Assembly (NCBI GenBank): GCA_965222205.1
Contig: OZ244932.1
Location: forward strand, 1,550,001-1,614,000
Length of the DNA stretch: 64,000 bases
Direction: 5' to 3'
From: RHLJ01 sp965222205
GTDB lineage: Bacteria; Bacteroidota; Rhodothermia; Balneolales; Balneolaceae
Both the position numbers and the translations under genes were made by a program. The notes below the pieces were generated by a model, which did no database searches, was not told the origin of the DNA, and saw only the letters and a list, made by a program, of their open reading frames with translations. Positions 43,182-53,100 of the stretch are shown one piece after another (positions within the stretch are counted from its first letter, which is position 1; each line of letters starts with the position of its first letter).

Positions 43182-45670
43182 AATCTAATCCAGTCCCGGT
43201 CTTCTAACCATTGAATTAACGCAGGCAAGAAAGTAACTGAGGTCAACAGGGTCATCCCAATGCCAATCACGGCCATAATTCCCAAAGATTGAAGTCCCGG
43301 GTGTGCCGCGAAAATCAGACCAGCAAATCCAAGCATGGTGGTGAATGATCCCATTACGATATGCTGCCCCGTACTGGATAGAACAATCCACATACTGTTC
43401 TTGCCTTCATCCCGGTACCGATGTGTAAGATGCGCCCCACTGTCTACTCCTATCCCCAAAATAGCAGGGAGTACAACGAGGTTATAGAAATTGAACTGAA
43501 AATCAAAAATCAGCATAATGCCAAACATCCATAACAGCCCGATAGCAATTGGAAGCATTGAGATAACCGACCATCGAAATGACCGGAAGGTAAAAACCAT
43601 GAACAGATAAATAATGATAAAGGTGGCTCCTACCATATACGGACTCTCCGTTCGCATCAAATCGAGCATAGAAGCTGCTACGATACTTGTACTTGCTGCA
43701 TGATAGGTTTTTCCATTATCAAGCCTTATTTCGCCAACATCATCTTTGAATGCTATTGATAAGCGACCGTCTGATAATCCAACTGACGGATAGATAATCA
43801 CGAATCTTCCCACTTCCCCGTCTTTCGTAATGAATCGGGATTTGAGGTAATCGGGAATCTGCTCGATCGTTAATGGTTCCCTTGTTTGTGAGGCTCTGCG
43901 AAGCTTATCCAAATCTTCATCATCACTAGTACGGATATATTGATTGTCCAGAAGCTCCCTTATTTTCGCAATTGATTCCAGCTTGTCTTGCTCTTCTTGT
44001 CCTGTGGATGGAAATCGTTCCTGCAAAGACTCAACACTCAAAATTGTAGGTGTAGTTGTATCCTGTTCCTGAATCTCTTCTAGCTTATCCATTAAAAGCT
44101 CTACTTCTTCATTGGAATCAGCGATAATATAAGCCGGGTTTCTTTTGTCGGAGTCTCCCACCTTTCCAGCCACTGCTCTGAACTTTTCATATTCAGGAAA
44201 ACGAGGTTCTAATTTCCCTGTATCGTATTGAAAGCTAAGGTTTCCACTATAGGCAATTACCACCGCTGAGATAACCAAACCGAATAAAACAATAGTTCTT
44301 GCCAGAGGATATCTCTTTTGTGAGACATTGTGACTTTCTTCATCGTAGCTAAATAAAATCAGGTTGAAGCGTTCAAAAACCACCAATAAAGACGGGAGCA
44401 CATACAGCATGGTAAACAGCGCCAGCATGATTCCTGTTCCTGAGATAAAACCAAATTCTGAGAACCCTCTGAAATCAGCAAACATTAGTACATAGAGTGC
44501 ACAGGCTGTTGTGAAAGCACTAACCAGAATTGCCTCTCCTGTCTTATCATTGGTTGTATAAATAGCCTCTTCCACGCTCATACCACCCGATCTGAGCTCA
44601 ATGTATCGGGCGTAGTAGTGTATTCCATAATCAATCCCCAATCCGAATAGAATCACAAATAATACGGAAGTCATAGTATTCAACATCCCCAAATAAAAAT
44701 AGGTGAGTCCAAAGGTCCAGAGTAAACTGATAAGCAAGGGAATCCCGATAATCAAAACCGGAATGGGCATTCTTATAAAATGACTCCAAACCGTGTAAGT
44801 ATTCCCTTCTCCCTTCCCTCTTCTGTAATGCAAATATTTTTTAATGAAGAAGTACAGCATTACCAATACAATTACACTGCCAATCCCCGTCGCAAAACTC
44901 CCGATTACATCATTCATAATAGAGGTGAGTTCTTCGAGATGTCTTTTCAATCTGCCACCGAACTGAACTTCCATATCAGGGTGGAAAGAAGCAGGATTCA
45001 ACGCTGTGATTAGCGAATCGTAAGCAGCAAACATATCTTCCAGATACTGGATATCGCTTTTTGAACCGGTGGGGAAGAACTTGAGTACCATGATGGTACT
45101 ATCTTCATTTATGGGATACTCGGATGGAACCAGGGTTTCATAGCTTTCCTGAAACCCTTCCGCCCTGTTGTCTTCCTCTTCATCATCTTCGCCTAAATCA
45201 AAATAAAACGGGTTGGCTTCTTCTTTTGCTTGCTGAATCTCATCCTGGAGCCAATCGGTAATGTCTACTAACTCCTTATTACTCGCAAGATATAGGGCAT
45301 TGTCTTTAAGTATTTCCGTATTTCTTCGAAATTCGGCCCTTTTGAAATAATAATCCTGGTATCTGGAATAGTAGAGCTCTAGGGTTTTTGGGATGAGTGC
45401 TTCTGCAAAAGCTTTATTGGCCTCAAAACTGGATGACTTAATAGCGACCTGCATTTCCGTCTCCCCACCCACCGTTTGTTGAAGCTCCTCCAAAGCCAGT
45501 ACATTCGGATGATTTTCGGGAAGTAAATTTGCAATATCAGTATCTACTTTAAGATTGGTTGCATAAAAACCACTGATAACCGCCACAGCCAGACAAAAAA
45601 GTAATACCAAAAATGGAAAGCGGATATTTAAATGTAAGAGCGGTTGTAAAACCCTAAGAATAAATTTCAT
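43178..45670 (-). CDS. RND/MMPL family exporter
   Basis: An 830-residue transporter of the RND superfamily (MMPL / sterol-sensing-domain-like group). TM1 is about 17-38; a first periplasmic domain follows to about 235; then a cluster of about five helices, a central cytoplasmic loop, TM7 near 452, a second periplasmic domain and a final cluster of helices from about 665. ILFGLGIDYGIHYYARY and ILGIGVDSGAHLTHRY carry the TM4/TM10 Asp residues of the proton relay. No adaptor (MFP) or TolC gene is adjacent. This group often moves lipids or hopanoids. Confidence 0.9.
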   Translation of the reverse strand: MKFILRVLQPLLHLNIRFPFLVLLFCLAVAVISGFYATNLKVDTDIANLLPENHPNVLALEELQQTVGGETEMQVAIKSSSFEANKAFAEALIPKTLELYYSRYQDYYFKRAEFRRNTEILKDNALYLASNKELVDITDWLQDEIQQAKEEANPFYFDLGEDDEEEDNRAEGFQESYETLVPSEYPINEDSTIMVLKFFPTGSKSDIQYLEDMFAAYDSLITALNPASFHPDMEVQFGGRLKRHLEELTSIMNDVIGSFATGIGSVIVLVMLYFFIKKYLHYRRGKGEGNTYTVWSHFIRMPIPVLIIGIPLLISLLWTFGLTYFYLGMLNTMTSVLFVILFGLGIDYGIHYYARYIELRSGGMSVEEAIYTTNDKTGEAILVSAFTTACALYVLMFADFRGFSEFGFISGTGIMLALFTMLYVLPSLLVVFERFNLILFSYDEESHNVSQKRYPLARTIVLFGLVISAVVIAYSGNLSFQYDTGKLEPRFPEYEKFRAVAGKVGDSDKRNPAYIIADSNEEVELLMDKLEEIQEQDTTTPTILSVESLQERFPSTGQEEQDKLESIAKIRELLDNQYIRTSDDEDLDKLRRASQTREPLTIEQIPDYLKSRFITKDGEVGRFVIIYPSVGLSDGRLSIAFKDDVGEIRLDNGKTYHAASTSIVAASMLDLMRTESPYMVGATFIIIYLFMVFTFRSFRWSVISMLPIAIGLLWMFGIMLIFDFQFNFYNLVVLPAILGIGVDSGAHLTHRYRDEGKNSMWIVLSSTGQHIVMGSFTTMLGFAGLIFAAHPGLQSLGIMAVIGIGMTLLTSVTFLPALIQWLEDRDWIRF

Positions 45671-45811
45671 TAACTGCGTTAAACGGATTATGTGATCGGC
45701 TCGAATGATACGGATTTAACAACAATATTATTACATCTGATTTGAGCTTTAACGTGGCAAAAATCCACTATTTCCCCTACCTTCGTTGCTAGTTAAAAAT
45801 GAATTATCCAG

Positions 45812-46291
45812 ATGAAAAAAGAGAAGAAGTTAATGCTGATCATTTTTTTGATTAGCAGCGTATTATTAGCAACACATGAAGGAGAGTTTTGGCCCTTTTC
45901 TATTTACCCCATGTTCTCTCAGGCTGGAAATCCTTGGTCCAGAGGGCTTATTGAAGATGTACAGGATAGCAGCAGAGCTGATCTTTGGGATACTAAGCCA
46001 TTACATGTTGTTGAACCAAGAACCCTTGCACTTAAGGAATATGGAATCCATGAAATTGATTTCGCCAACTATATCTCAAAAACAAAGGTTTGGGATGATA
46101 CTAAGCTGAATGGTCTGCGTTCAACTTTCCAGATTGATAACTATCCCGGAAAAATGTGGATGGCAACCCGCGTGGTTGGTCATTTAACTGAAGAAGACTC
46201 TGTAGTGATCGAAGCTATCCCCATGTTCTTGTTCACCAGCGATACCACCATCAAAAACCCTCACCTTTTCCCGGAGGGATTAAATGATTGA
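45812..46291 (+). CDS. Small exported/membrane partner of the HTTM protein
   Basis: A 159-residue protein with an N-terminal hydrophobic signal or anchor (7-21) followed by WPFSIYPMFSQAGNPW, a motif typical of small proteins found beside HTTM (vitamin K-dependent carboxylase-like) genes. The rest is soluble and extracytoplasmic, with no catalytic motif I recognise. The last 8 bases overlap the start of the HTTM gene, which indicates co-translation and joint function. Confidence 0.7.
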   Translation: MKKEKKLMLIIFLISSVLLATHEGEFWPFSIYPMFSQAGNPWSRGLIEDVQDSSRADLWDTKPLHVVEPRTLALKEYGIHEIDFANYISKTKVWDDTKLNGLRSTFQIDNYPGKMWMATRVVGHLTEEDSVVIEAIPMFLFTSDTTIKNPHLFPEGLND

Positions 46292-47192
46292 TCGTTTAAT
46301 TAAGAATCTTTTTGAATTTGAAGCACCTGATTCTTTAGGCACAAAAATTCAACTCCGTGCTTTCGAGGTCTTCACCTTTATCTATTTAATGATCTACGCC
46401 TGGGAATGGGCTTTTTATATTCCAAGACTAAGCACCGTTATTTTGCCTCTTGGTCTCGCCAATTACATTGATATAAGCATTTTCTTCGATAATAATATCT
46501 CGGTATATAATGCGGTTCTGATTACTTTATTTTCGATTTACCCGCTAATTATCAAAAAACAACGATGGTTATATGCGATCGCCGCTTTCCTTTTTCATTT
46601 ACAGTATGTAGCACGGTTTTCTCAGGGAGAAATACCTCATAGCGCTAATCTTGTTGGGTTCAGTATTCTGGCGCTTGGACTTGGAGCCGTTTTCTTCCGG
46701 GATAAAAGCCTCAGACACCAACTTACCTTTGCCTTTGGTTTTATTCTATTTTATATCGGACTAGGATACACTACCGCTGCTTTCAGCAAATTGATAGCAA
46801 CAGGAATTACCTGGGTAGACGGGAAACACCTTTGGCTTTGGATAGGTGAGAAACACATCGATATACTTTCCAAATACGGTGAGTTTCAACTTAACTGGTT
46901 ACAAGAACTGGCAATAAACAGCAGATTAATCGCGACTTCGGTTTTACTGTTCGGTTTATTTAGTGAATTCTTCGGTTTTATGGTCTGGTTCAAAAAATTC
47001 CGGTGGGCAGAAATTATTCTGTTGATTGGACTGCATATAGGTATAGACTTAACTATGAATATTTTCTTTGCCGCTTTTACCTATCAGCTTATTCTTATGG
47101 GTTTCCCCTGGAACCGATGGATTAACAATCTTTCTTCCGCTGAATCCCTGAATAAAAGTGAATTCCTGAACCGGTGGATCCTGTATAAGTAG
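46284..47192 (+). CDS. HTTM domain membrane protein
   Basis: A 302-residue polytopic protein (about seven to eight helices) resembling the HTTM (horizontally transferred transmembrane) family related to vitamin K-dependent gamma-carboxylase. Signs are RAFEVFTFIYLMIYAWEWAFY at the N terminus, GYTTAAFSKL, TGITWVDGKHLWLW and LIGLHIGIDLTMNIFF near the C terminus. No carboxylase C-terminal domain is fused. Bacterial HTTM function is unknown. It shares 8 bases with the upstream small gene. Confidence 0.78.
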   Translation: MIDRLIKNLFEFEAPDSLGTKIQLRAFEVFTFIYLMIYAWEWAFYIPRLSTVILPLGLANYIDISIFFDNNISVYNAVLITLFSIYPLIIKKQRWLYAIAAFLFHLQYVARFSQGEIPHSANLVGFSILALGLGAVFFRDKSLRHQLTFAFGFILFYIGLGYTTAAFSKLIATGITWVDGKHLWLWIGEKHIDILSKYGEFQLNWLQELAINSRLIATSVLLFGLFSEFFGFMVWFKKFRWAEIILLIGLHIGIDLTMNIFFAAFTYQLILMGFPWNRWINNLSSAESLNKSEFLNRWILYK

Positions 47193-47193
47193 C

Positions 47194-47934
47194 TTATTCG
47201 GGAAGAAACATCAGGTCGTCGTAATATGCAATGGCATTTTCATTGGTACTGTCTCCATCACTTAAAATCAGGATGGCTAGTGGTCGTTTTGGAGGATCAT
47301 CCCCAAAAAGTCGCCTGTAATCTTCTACGATATTTCGCTTCACCTGCATCCATCCGGAACCTACCTTCTCGTTACCAGATTCCAACACCACAATTTTTTG
47401 ATTTCCGAAGAAAATCGAATGGTCTGAACCTTTCTTAAGTGTACTGCTCCAGGTATAGCGAATAGATTTCGGAACTTTTTTAAAAAGCGCAACTCTTCCC
47501 ATATCAAACACAACGTATATACTCGCGGCTACATCGTTATCATCACTTGTTTCATTTCCGCCTTCAGGAATTTCTTCAACCCTCCACTTCCAGCTTAGAA
47601 CCGGAGTTTCATAAATATTCAGGTTTTTACGCTCTTTAAGAGGAAGATTTAGGTGGCGGGCATCAGTGTGATCGTAATAAAGAAACTGGTTTCCATTCTC
47701 TTCTTGTATAGAATAGTGATAAAGAAGCGCTTCTTCCGGGTGATTCGCTTTTCGCTTCAAATCACGATTATACCAACCACCGGGTAAGCTTCCTATCGAC
47801 TCTCCTTCGAAATCTTCAATGAGAAGTCCTCCGTTGTTTAATTCTTTGAGAGGATAATGAATATCCTTTAAATCCTGCCCGTAAACAGTGTTAAAAGTCA
47901 GTGCTATGATAAAAAGAAGTGTTGATACCTTCAT
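47194..47934 (-). CDS. DUF3047 domain protein, exported
   Basis: A 246-residue protein with a signal peptide (VYGQD, about residue 19). The DUF3047 pattern is clear: EDFEGESIGSLPGGW, PVLSWKWRVEEIPEG, ASIYVVFD, KSIRYTWSS and AYYDDLMF at the end. The fold is a carbohydrate-binding-module-like beta sandwich. Function unknown. Convergent with the HTTM gene, with one base between stops. Confidence 0.85.
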   Translation of the reverse strand: MKVSTLLFIIALTFNTVYGQDLKDIHYPLKELNNGGLLIEDFEGESIGSLPGGWYNRDLKRKANHPEEALLYHYSIQEENGNQFLYYDHTDARHLNLPLKERKNLNIYETPVLSWKWRVEEIPEGGNETSDDNDVAASIYVVFDMGRVALFKKVPKSIRYTWSSTLKKGSDHSIFFGNQKIVVLESGNEKVGSGWMQVKRNIVEDYRRLFGDDPPKRPLAILILSDGDSTNENAIAYYDDLMFLPE

Positions 47935-48045
47935 CCCAGATTTATCTACAAGATCGTTAGCTTTATGATTATATTTAGCGCTTTATAAGAGCCCTTTGTT
48001 TAACGCTTTTATTTTCAGATTTATTCTCAGTATTAAAAATTGATA

Positions 48046-48840
48046 ATGTCAGTAAACCAAGAATCATCTTTAGTGGAACAGTCTAAGGTAAGTTGCTTAA
48101 TGGTAACAGCCAATCGAAAAAATCTCGCGGAACGAGCCGTCGAATGCTTCAAAAATCAAAGCTATTCTAATAAGGAGCTTGTTGTTGTTGATGATGGTAA
48201 TGAAGATTACACCCCACTGTTTAAGGATCTTCCTGCAGATCAGGTAAAATACGTTAAGCTTGAGAAAGAGTCTGATTTTGTGCTTGGAAAACTACGAAAC
48301 AGAAGTCTTGAGGAAGCATCCGGTGATTATCTGGTTCAGTGGGATGATGATGATTGGTATCATAAAGATCGTATCAAGGTTCAGGCTGAAATTCTTGACA
48401 AAGGATATGACGTTTGTTGCCTTTCTTCGGCGCTTATGCATCTTGATACAGAGGAATTCATGGACCATCCCTATGTAGGAGTTTTACCGAATGGTATTCC
48501 TGGAAGCATAATGCACCGCAACAGTTCCGAAATCAGATATCCCGAAACAAGAAGAGCAGAAGATACTGTTTACCTGAATGAATGGATGGAGAAGAGATAT
48601 TATAAATTGGATGACTCTTTCAATTACCTGTTCTTACGGGCATATCACGGTAATAATACCTGGGAAAAAGAACATTTCAGAAGAAGAATCAGAAATTCAC
48701 CCACTGCTCTAATACAATATATTTGGCATGCCGTTTTGAAAAGAGATTTATTTTCACATCCGCGTTTTCAATTGAGTCCAACCGCTGAAAAAGCGTTCAA
48801 GGATTATGTTACGCTTTCTAAAAAACTAGAGTTACTCTGA
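48046..48840 (+). CDS. Glycosyltransferase family 2
   Basis: About 264 residues from the ATG at 48046 (a TTG at 48040 is in frame). GT-A fold: LMVTANRKNLAERAVECF opens it, VVVDDGN (46-52) binds the nucleotide sugar, and the acidic WDDDDW (99-104) holds the metal-binding DxD. SLEEASGDYLVQ precedes the DxD. Product probably a surface glycan. Its TGA shares one base with the ATG of the sulfotransferase (TGATG), so the pair is coupled. Confidence 0.92.
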   Translation: MSVNQESSLVEQSKVSCLMVTANRKNLAERAVECFKNQSYSNKELVVVDDGNEDYTPLFKDLPADQVKYVKLEKESDFVLGKLRNRSLEEASGDYLVQWDDDDWYHKDRIKVQAEILDKGYDVCCLSSALMHLDTEEFMDHPYVGVLPNGIPGSIMHRNSSEIRYPETRRAEDTVYLNEWMEKRYYKLDDSFNYLFLRAYHGNNTWEKEHFRRRIRNSPTALIQYIWHAVLKRDLFSHPRFQLSPTAEKAFKDYVTLSKKLELL

Positions 48841-49694
48841 TGAAAAGGATTTTTCTGGTGGGATGTCCACGTTCAGGTACTACCCTGCTACAAAGCATTT
48901 TAGCTTCACATCCGGAAATTATTTCATTCCCGGAAACTCATCTCTTTTCTAAAACTATTTCCATTAACCGGCTTGTAAGATTATTTACCATTTATGGGCA
49001 AAATCATCTTAATACTCTCAAAACGATATTTCAGGAGTTGGGAGTTTCTGATAACTCAATTTCAAATATTAAAACGCCAGTTTTCTCCACTGAAGAATGG
49101 ATATCTAACCTTCTCGATCAATTAGATATAATTGCTAATCATTTTTCCCCTAAAGAATTACCTGAGTATTTACTTGAAAAAACTCCGCGTCACCTCCACT
49201 TTATCGATGAAATCCAAAGCGTAGATTCTGAGGCTCAGTTTATTCATATAATAAGAAAAGGAGAAGATGTGGTGGCAAGCTTACATGAGGCTACAAAAAA
49301 TAGTCCTGGACACTGGGATGGGAGCCGCTCTTTGAAGAAAAGCGTCTTCTGGTGGAACCGAAGTATTCGCCTCTCATCAGGCTTTATTGGAAAAAAGAAT
49401 CAGCACTTTGTGTTATATAAGGATCTGATCGATCATCCTGAAAAAACTATTTCCGCTCTTTTGAACAACCTTAATATCTCGTATTCAGATAGTTTGTTCA
49501 CTTCATTTAATGAAACAGCCGAGTCTCTTATCAATACTGAGGAAACCTGGAAGGCTAAAAATTACTCCTCTGAATTGAGTTCTTCTCACAAGTTTGAACG
49601 GTTAACTTCTGAAGAACAAAACTGCGTTAAAAATTCTCTGATCAGCTTTGATTATTCAAAAATTTCTGTCAATACAGCTGATAATCGATTTTAA
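48840..49694 (+). CDS. Sulfotransferase (PAPS-dependent)
   Basis: A 284-residue sulfotransferase. The PAPS 5'-phosphosulfate loop GCPRSGTTLLQS is at 8-19, with an invariant second element in EKTPRHLHFIDEI and IHIIRKGEDVVAS (3'-phosphate binding). The C terminus overlaps by 26 bases, convergently, with the Wzi-like barrel gene. Coupled to a glycosyltransferase, it probably sulfates a surface polysaccharide, common in marine bacteria. Confidence 0.9.
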   Translation: MKRIFLVGCPRSGTTLLQSILASHPEIISFPETHLFSKTISINRLVRLFTIYGQNHLNTLKTIFQELGVSDNSISNIKTPVFSTEEWISNLLDQLDIIANHFSPKELPEYLLEKTPRHLHFIDEIQSVDSEAQFIHIIRKGEDVVASLHEATKNSPGHWDGSRSLKKSVFWWNRSIRLSSGFIGKKNQHFVLYKDLIDHPEKTISALLNNLNISYSDSLFTSFNETAESLINTEETWKAKNYSSELSSSHKFERLTSEEQNCVKNSLISFDYSKISVNTADNRF

Positions 49695-51102
49695 AATTAA
49701 TTCCGACTCTATCCTTGTAAAGCTCACCAAAATCCATTGCTATTCCTGCACCAAGTGTAATTTGAGGAACACTGTTGAGTCTTTTTTTGAGTTCCAGTAG
49801 AAACGAATGGTTAACTTTTTTGAGCTCTCCCAATGGCCTTAGCACCCCAATAACAGGCCCTGTATCACTGGATTGACTGATAATCTGATCCCGTACTTCT
49901 CCATAATTCCTGCTAAAAGTGTACAACAGTTTATACTGCATTTGAAAAGGAAGTTCACCTGTTGCTCCCAGATGATGAGCTATAATAATATTGTTGTATA
50001 TGGGTTGATTTTTTGAGCCGTCCGTTAATAGTAAGGAGTTCCCTATCACCCTTCCTTCATAAGTCCAACCCGCACGGTAAATATAATGATTATAATAGCT
50101 TGCAGTCCCATACGGCTCAAAATCGAAGGAATCCTGTCGTTTAGTGTTGATATGTTCGTACAAAAAAGATGTTATAAGTTTCGAATGTTGTGGTTTAACA
50201 GACAACCCCCAAATCCCATCCCATGGACTTCGAAATTGTGTAGAAACTTTATCCTCCAAGTAGAATAATCGATACACCTTCAAATCAACTGGATTAAAAT
50301 ATAAATCCAGACTGAAATCGTAAGCCGCCACTGAATTTCCCAGTGCATTGGTTTGTTCTGCTCTTGGTGCTTCATTGTCTGAAGCGCCAATTGCAAAAGC
50401 AGCTTCTAAAAAGTCTGTAAATGAGTCTGGCAAATTGCCACTGGTACTATTACTCCCTGCCCATTGTACGTTATGAATTACCCCTGCTTTGGCATAAAAA
50501 AAAGCATATCTGATTCCCAGGTATAAATATTTTTGATGTAAGTATGCATTATTTGTAAACCTGTTGTCGTTAAACCAACCATGACTAATAAATCCGCTTA
50601 CATTCAGGATTTCATTCGTTCCCGGTACTGATACAAAGCCATCCGTATATACCGCTATTTTTGGAATGGGGGTGGCATTCCTGCTCATAATAAATGAACC
50701 TGTAGAAAGCTCATCCTCTTTTAAGGCTAGCGGATCATAAAACCTTCCACCGGATAGCTTAACCGAACCGAAAGCCACATCAACATACATCTGATTGAAA
50801 AATAATGTAGAATTTTCAGAGATACGGCCGATCAGCTCACTACCAATTCTTATCGAAAAAGAATCTCCTGCATACAGCTCTGATTTAACTGCGCCATAAA
50901 CCAAGGTATTACCTGAAGACTGATCTACCTTCCCATAGTGTTGGTTATGTAGCCAAAAAGGTAATTCAGCTTCGAGCGATGATAAATTGAAATTGTTCTC
51001 CAGTCCAAAATTTAATGATTGAATTTTAGGCTGGTATTGTGCTTTTATTGGTATTGATATAAATAATAAAGCTGTTAAAAGCAGATTTGCTCTCTTAGAC
51101 AT
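49669..51102 (-). CDS. Wzi-like outer-membrane beta-barrel protein
   Basis: A 477-residue protein with a signal peptide (to about residue 21, IKAQ) and a sequence of alternating amphipathic strands, ending with an aromatic C-terminal residue pattern (IDYQLY) typical of outer-membrane barrels. LPFWLHNQHYG, GGRFYDPL and SWDG-type turns resemble the capsule assembly Wzi family, which anchors capsule to the cell surface. Its start overlaps the flippase-like gene by 8 bases. Assignment rests on pattern and neighbours. Confidence 0.72.
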   Translation of the reverse strand: MSKRANLLLTALLFISIPIKAQYQPKIQSLNFGLENNFNLSSLEAELPFWLHNQHYGKVDQSSGNTLVYGAVKSELYAGDSFSIRIGSELIGRISENSTLFFNQMYVDVAFGSVKLSGGRFYDPLALKEDELSTGSFIMSRNATPIPKIAVYTDGFVSVPGTNEILNVSGFISHGWFNDNRFTNNAYLHQKYLYLGIRYAFFYAKAGVIHNVQWAGSNSTSGNLPDSFTDFLEAAFAIGASDNEAPRAEQTNALGNSVAAYDFSLDLYFNPVDLKVYRLFYLEDKVSTQFRSPWDGIWGLSVKPQHSKLITSFLYEHINTKRQDSFDFEPYGTASYYNHYIYRAGWTYEGRVIGNSLLLTDGSKNQPIYNNIIIAHHLGATGELPFQMQYKLLYTFSRNYGEVRDQIISQSSDTGPVIGVLRPLGELKKVNHSFLLELKKRLNSVPQITLGAGIAMDFGELYKDRVGINFKIDYQLY

Positions 51103-52027
51103 CGAACTCTTTTCTCTCTGATTCTGACTTTTCTATGGTTACTGTTTTCTTATACGCATTTGCAATGAGATAGGTACTCACATTTAGCACTCTCTTTAAT
51201 ACTAAATTGGCGGTAAGAATACCGGCAAGTAATTCTTTTGGAACCTGAACCAGACCTGACACTTCAAGGGCGATAGTTACAAAAAGTGCATCTGTACTAG
51301 GCAAAAAAGGTATTCTGGATGAAATAATCTGAACTGCGGAGAGACTAAACCAAACGGCTAGGGTAATTTCAGGACGAGCTACCTCCCATTGTAAAATCTG
51401 AATAAAATTGATGAAAATAATTCTGAAAGCATGCAATGAAAATACTTTTAACGCATCCCTGAAGCTCATTGAGATGATGCAATTCCTGAATTGATATATA
51501 GCGATAGCTACTATAATCCCTCCAAAAATTATAGCGAGTAGTAAGCCGGTATTAATATTGTTGAGATAATCCTGAATATTGATGTAACCCTGAGTTATAA
51601 AGTAGTACAATAATACCAGGGTGATCATACTGGAAGCGGCGGAAGAAAGAATATTGTTATCCTTAATCGTCTTCCAAGCTTCCTTAGTAGGAATTAATAA
51701 GCTGTTCTTTGCCCAGGAGTACAGAAAGAATTCTCCGGAATAGCCAACTACATCTGTATTTAACACCTTTTTCTGGATAAATATTGGAAAAGCTGATTTC
51801 CATTTTAGCGACCAGGAAATTTTATAAATGAAAATTTCAGCGATGGGAAGCGAGAAATAGATAAGCAAGTAGAGAATGTAGAATACTGGCTTAGTTGGTA
51901 ATGATTTAATCAGGTTTCCCAATCCAATTTCATAAACCTGATAAATCAGGTAACCTATTATTGTTACCTGTACTAAAATCCTTAGAACTTTTTTAATAAG
52001 CTCTTTTTTTTGATCATTAAGCTTCAT
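51095..52027 (-). CDS. Flippase-like integral membrane protein (LPG synthase TM / UPF0104-like)
   Basis: A 310-residue protein with about seven hydrophobic helices, no soluble domain, and a basic C terminus. The pattern, with a helix pair near the N terminus, YSGEFFLYSWAK and SRIPFLPSTDALFVTIALE, is that of the lysylphosphatidylglycerol synthase TM-region (flippase-like) family. It overlaps the upstream glycosyltransferase by 11 bases and the Wzi-like gene by 8. Probably moves lipid-linked material, though evidence is contextual. Confidence 0.65.
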   Translation of the reverse strand: MKLNDQKKELIKKVLRILVQVTIIGYLIYQVYEIGLGNLIKSLPTKPVFYILYLLIYFSLPIAEIFIYKISWSLKWKSAFPIFIQKKVLNTDVVGYSGEFFLYSWAKNSLLIPTKEAWKTIKDNNILSSAASSMITLVLLYYFITQGYINIQDYLNNINTGLLLAIIFGGIIVAIAIYQFRNCIISMSFRDALKVFSLHAFRIIFINFIQILQWEVARPEITLAVWFSLSAVQIISSRIPFLPSTDALFVTIALEVSGLVQVPKELLAGILTANLVLKRVLNVSTYLIANAYKKTVTIEKSESERKEFDV

Positions 52028-53042
52028 TAGAAGCTACTTCATCTGTATAGTTAAGCCGTTCAGGAACTCCCTCAGACTCAAATTTATACCATACTTTTTC
52101 GGCAAAGGTATAAAATGGGGTTTTTTGGTGATACCATCCAAAATGTAAGCAGTAAGGGGTCACCATTAAGTAATCATTCAACCCGGGGAAAAGGCCAGCC
52201 ATTTTTATAAGTGTATTTCTGATACCTGATGATTTGAGTCCTCTGAATGAGTACACAAAATCATGGCTAAAGTATTTACAGCGCACATACTGGAAGTCCT
52301 CATCATGCTCAGTAAGATCGTCAATATAGTCTAATTGTGGGCTATTATGTCCTTGTAACCACGGGTATATTGGATTATTAAGCTTAGACATCGCCATTGC
52401 TAGGCTCCACTCACAGGATTCTTCCGTTCTGCCTTGCTCCATCTTTCTGCTTCTGAAATGAGTCTCATTTTTACGGGAAAGCATCTCGCCAGCTAATTGG
52501 CAAACCTTTTTAGTTTGCTCATAATCAGCTGCATAAATCATTCCTGATTGTACTCTGCTCAGATAGGTAAGTCCGAATTTTTTGAGCGTTTTCCTTCTTC
52601 TTCCAAAAAAAACATCCTTGAGAACCCCTACTCCTTTTGCAGCTCCAAAAAAGCTATCCGAGATCAGGTTCCCGGTAATTGTAAAATCAAACGGAGACAG
52701 TGATTTCCATAAAGAATTAGGGTTCTTGCACCAAACTATATCACTATCCAAAAAGATGTTCTTCTCAAAGAATAGATAATGATGCACATTATGCTTAAAT
52801 CCTACAATAGAGGCATGTTCTTCAGGAAGTGGATGTATGACATCAAAAAGACCTTCCAAGCCCTTCTCCTCCAGAATTTTCCTCTGTTTATCGCTGCAAG
52901 CAAGGGCTACAGGTCGTTTTTTGTCGTGACGACGAAGGCTTACCACAGAAGCTATGGTATGTTTTAAATACTTGGGATGCCCGTAGCTGACATATACATA
53001 TCCTTCAGCGCCAGCTTTTTCTTTTTTATAGGAGTGTAGCAC
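52017..53042 (-). CDS. Glycosyltransferase-like protein with DxD motif
   Basis: A 341-residue GT-A-type protein. Its N-terminal part, GYVYVSYGHPKYLKHTIASV, and the DxD motif NIFLDSDIVWCKNP (Asp99, Asp101) resemble nucleotide-diphospho-sugar transferases (GT8-like). A basic segment GRRRKTLKKF lies at about 148-157. It is first in the unit that continues to the flippase-like and Wzi-like genes. The exact family is not certain. Confidence 0.75.
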   Translation of the reverse strand: MLHSYKKEKAGAEGYVYVSYGHPKYLKHTIASVVSLRRHDKKRPVALACSDKQRKILEEKGLEGLFDVIHPLPEEHASIVGFKHNVHHYLFFEKNIFLDSDIVWCKNPNSLWKSLSPFDFTITGNLISDSFFGAAKGVGVLKDVFFGRRRKTLKKFGLTYLSRVQSGMIYAADYEQTKKVCQLAGEMLSRKNETHFRSRKMEQGRTEESCEWSLAMAMSKLNNPIYPWLQGHNSPQLDYIDDLTEHDEDFQYVRCKYFSHDFVYSFRGLKSSGIRNTLIKMAGLFPGLNDYLMVTPYCLHFGWYHQKTPFYTFAEKVWYKFESEGVPERLNYTDEVASNEA

Positions 53043-53100
53043 AGTTAGTTTTTTTATAAAGATACGGGTTCTTTTTCCTCATTAAAAGACCCTTACAAAT

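Noticed and set aside
53043..53100. Bulged hairpin near the end of mlaC
   Set aside because: The GGGTCTTTT/AAAAGAACCC stem has a bulge and no clean T run directly after it.
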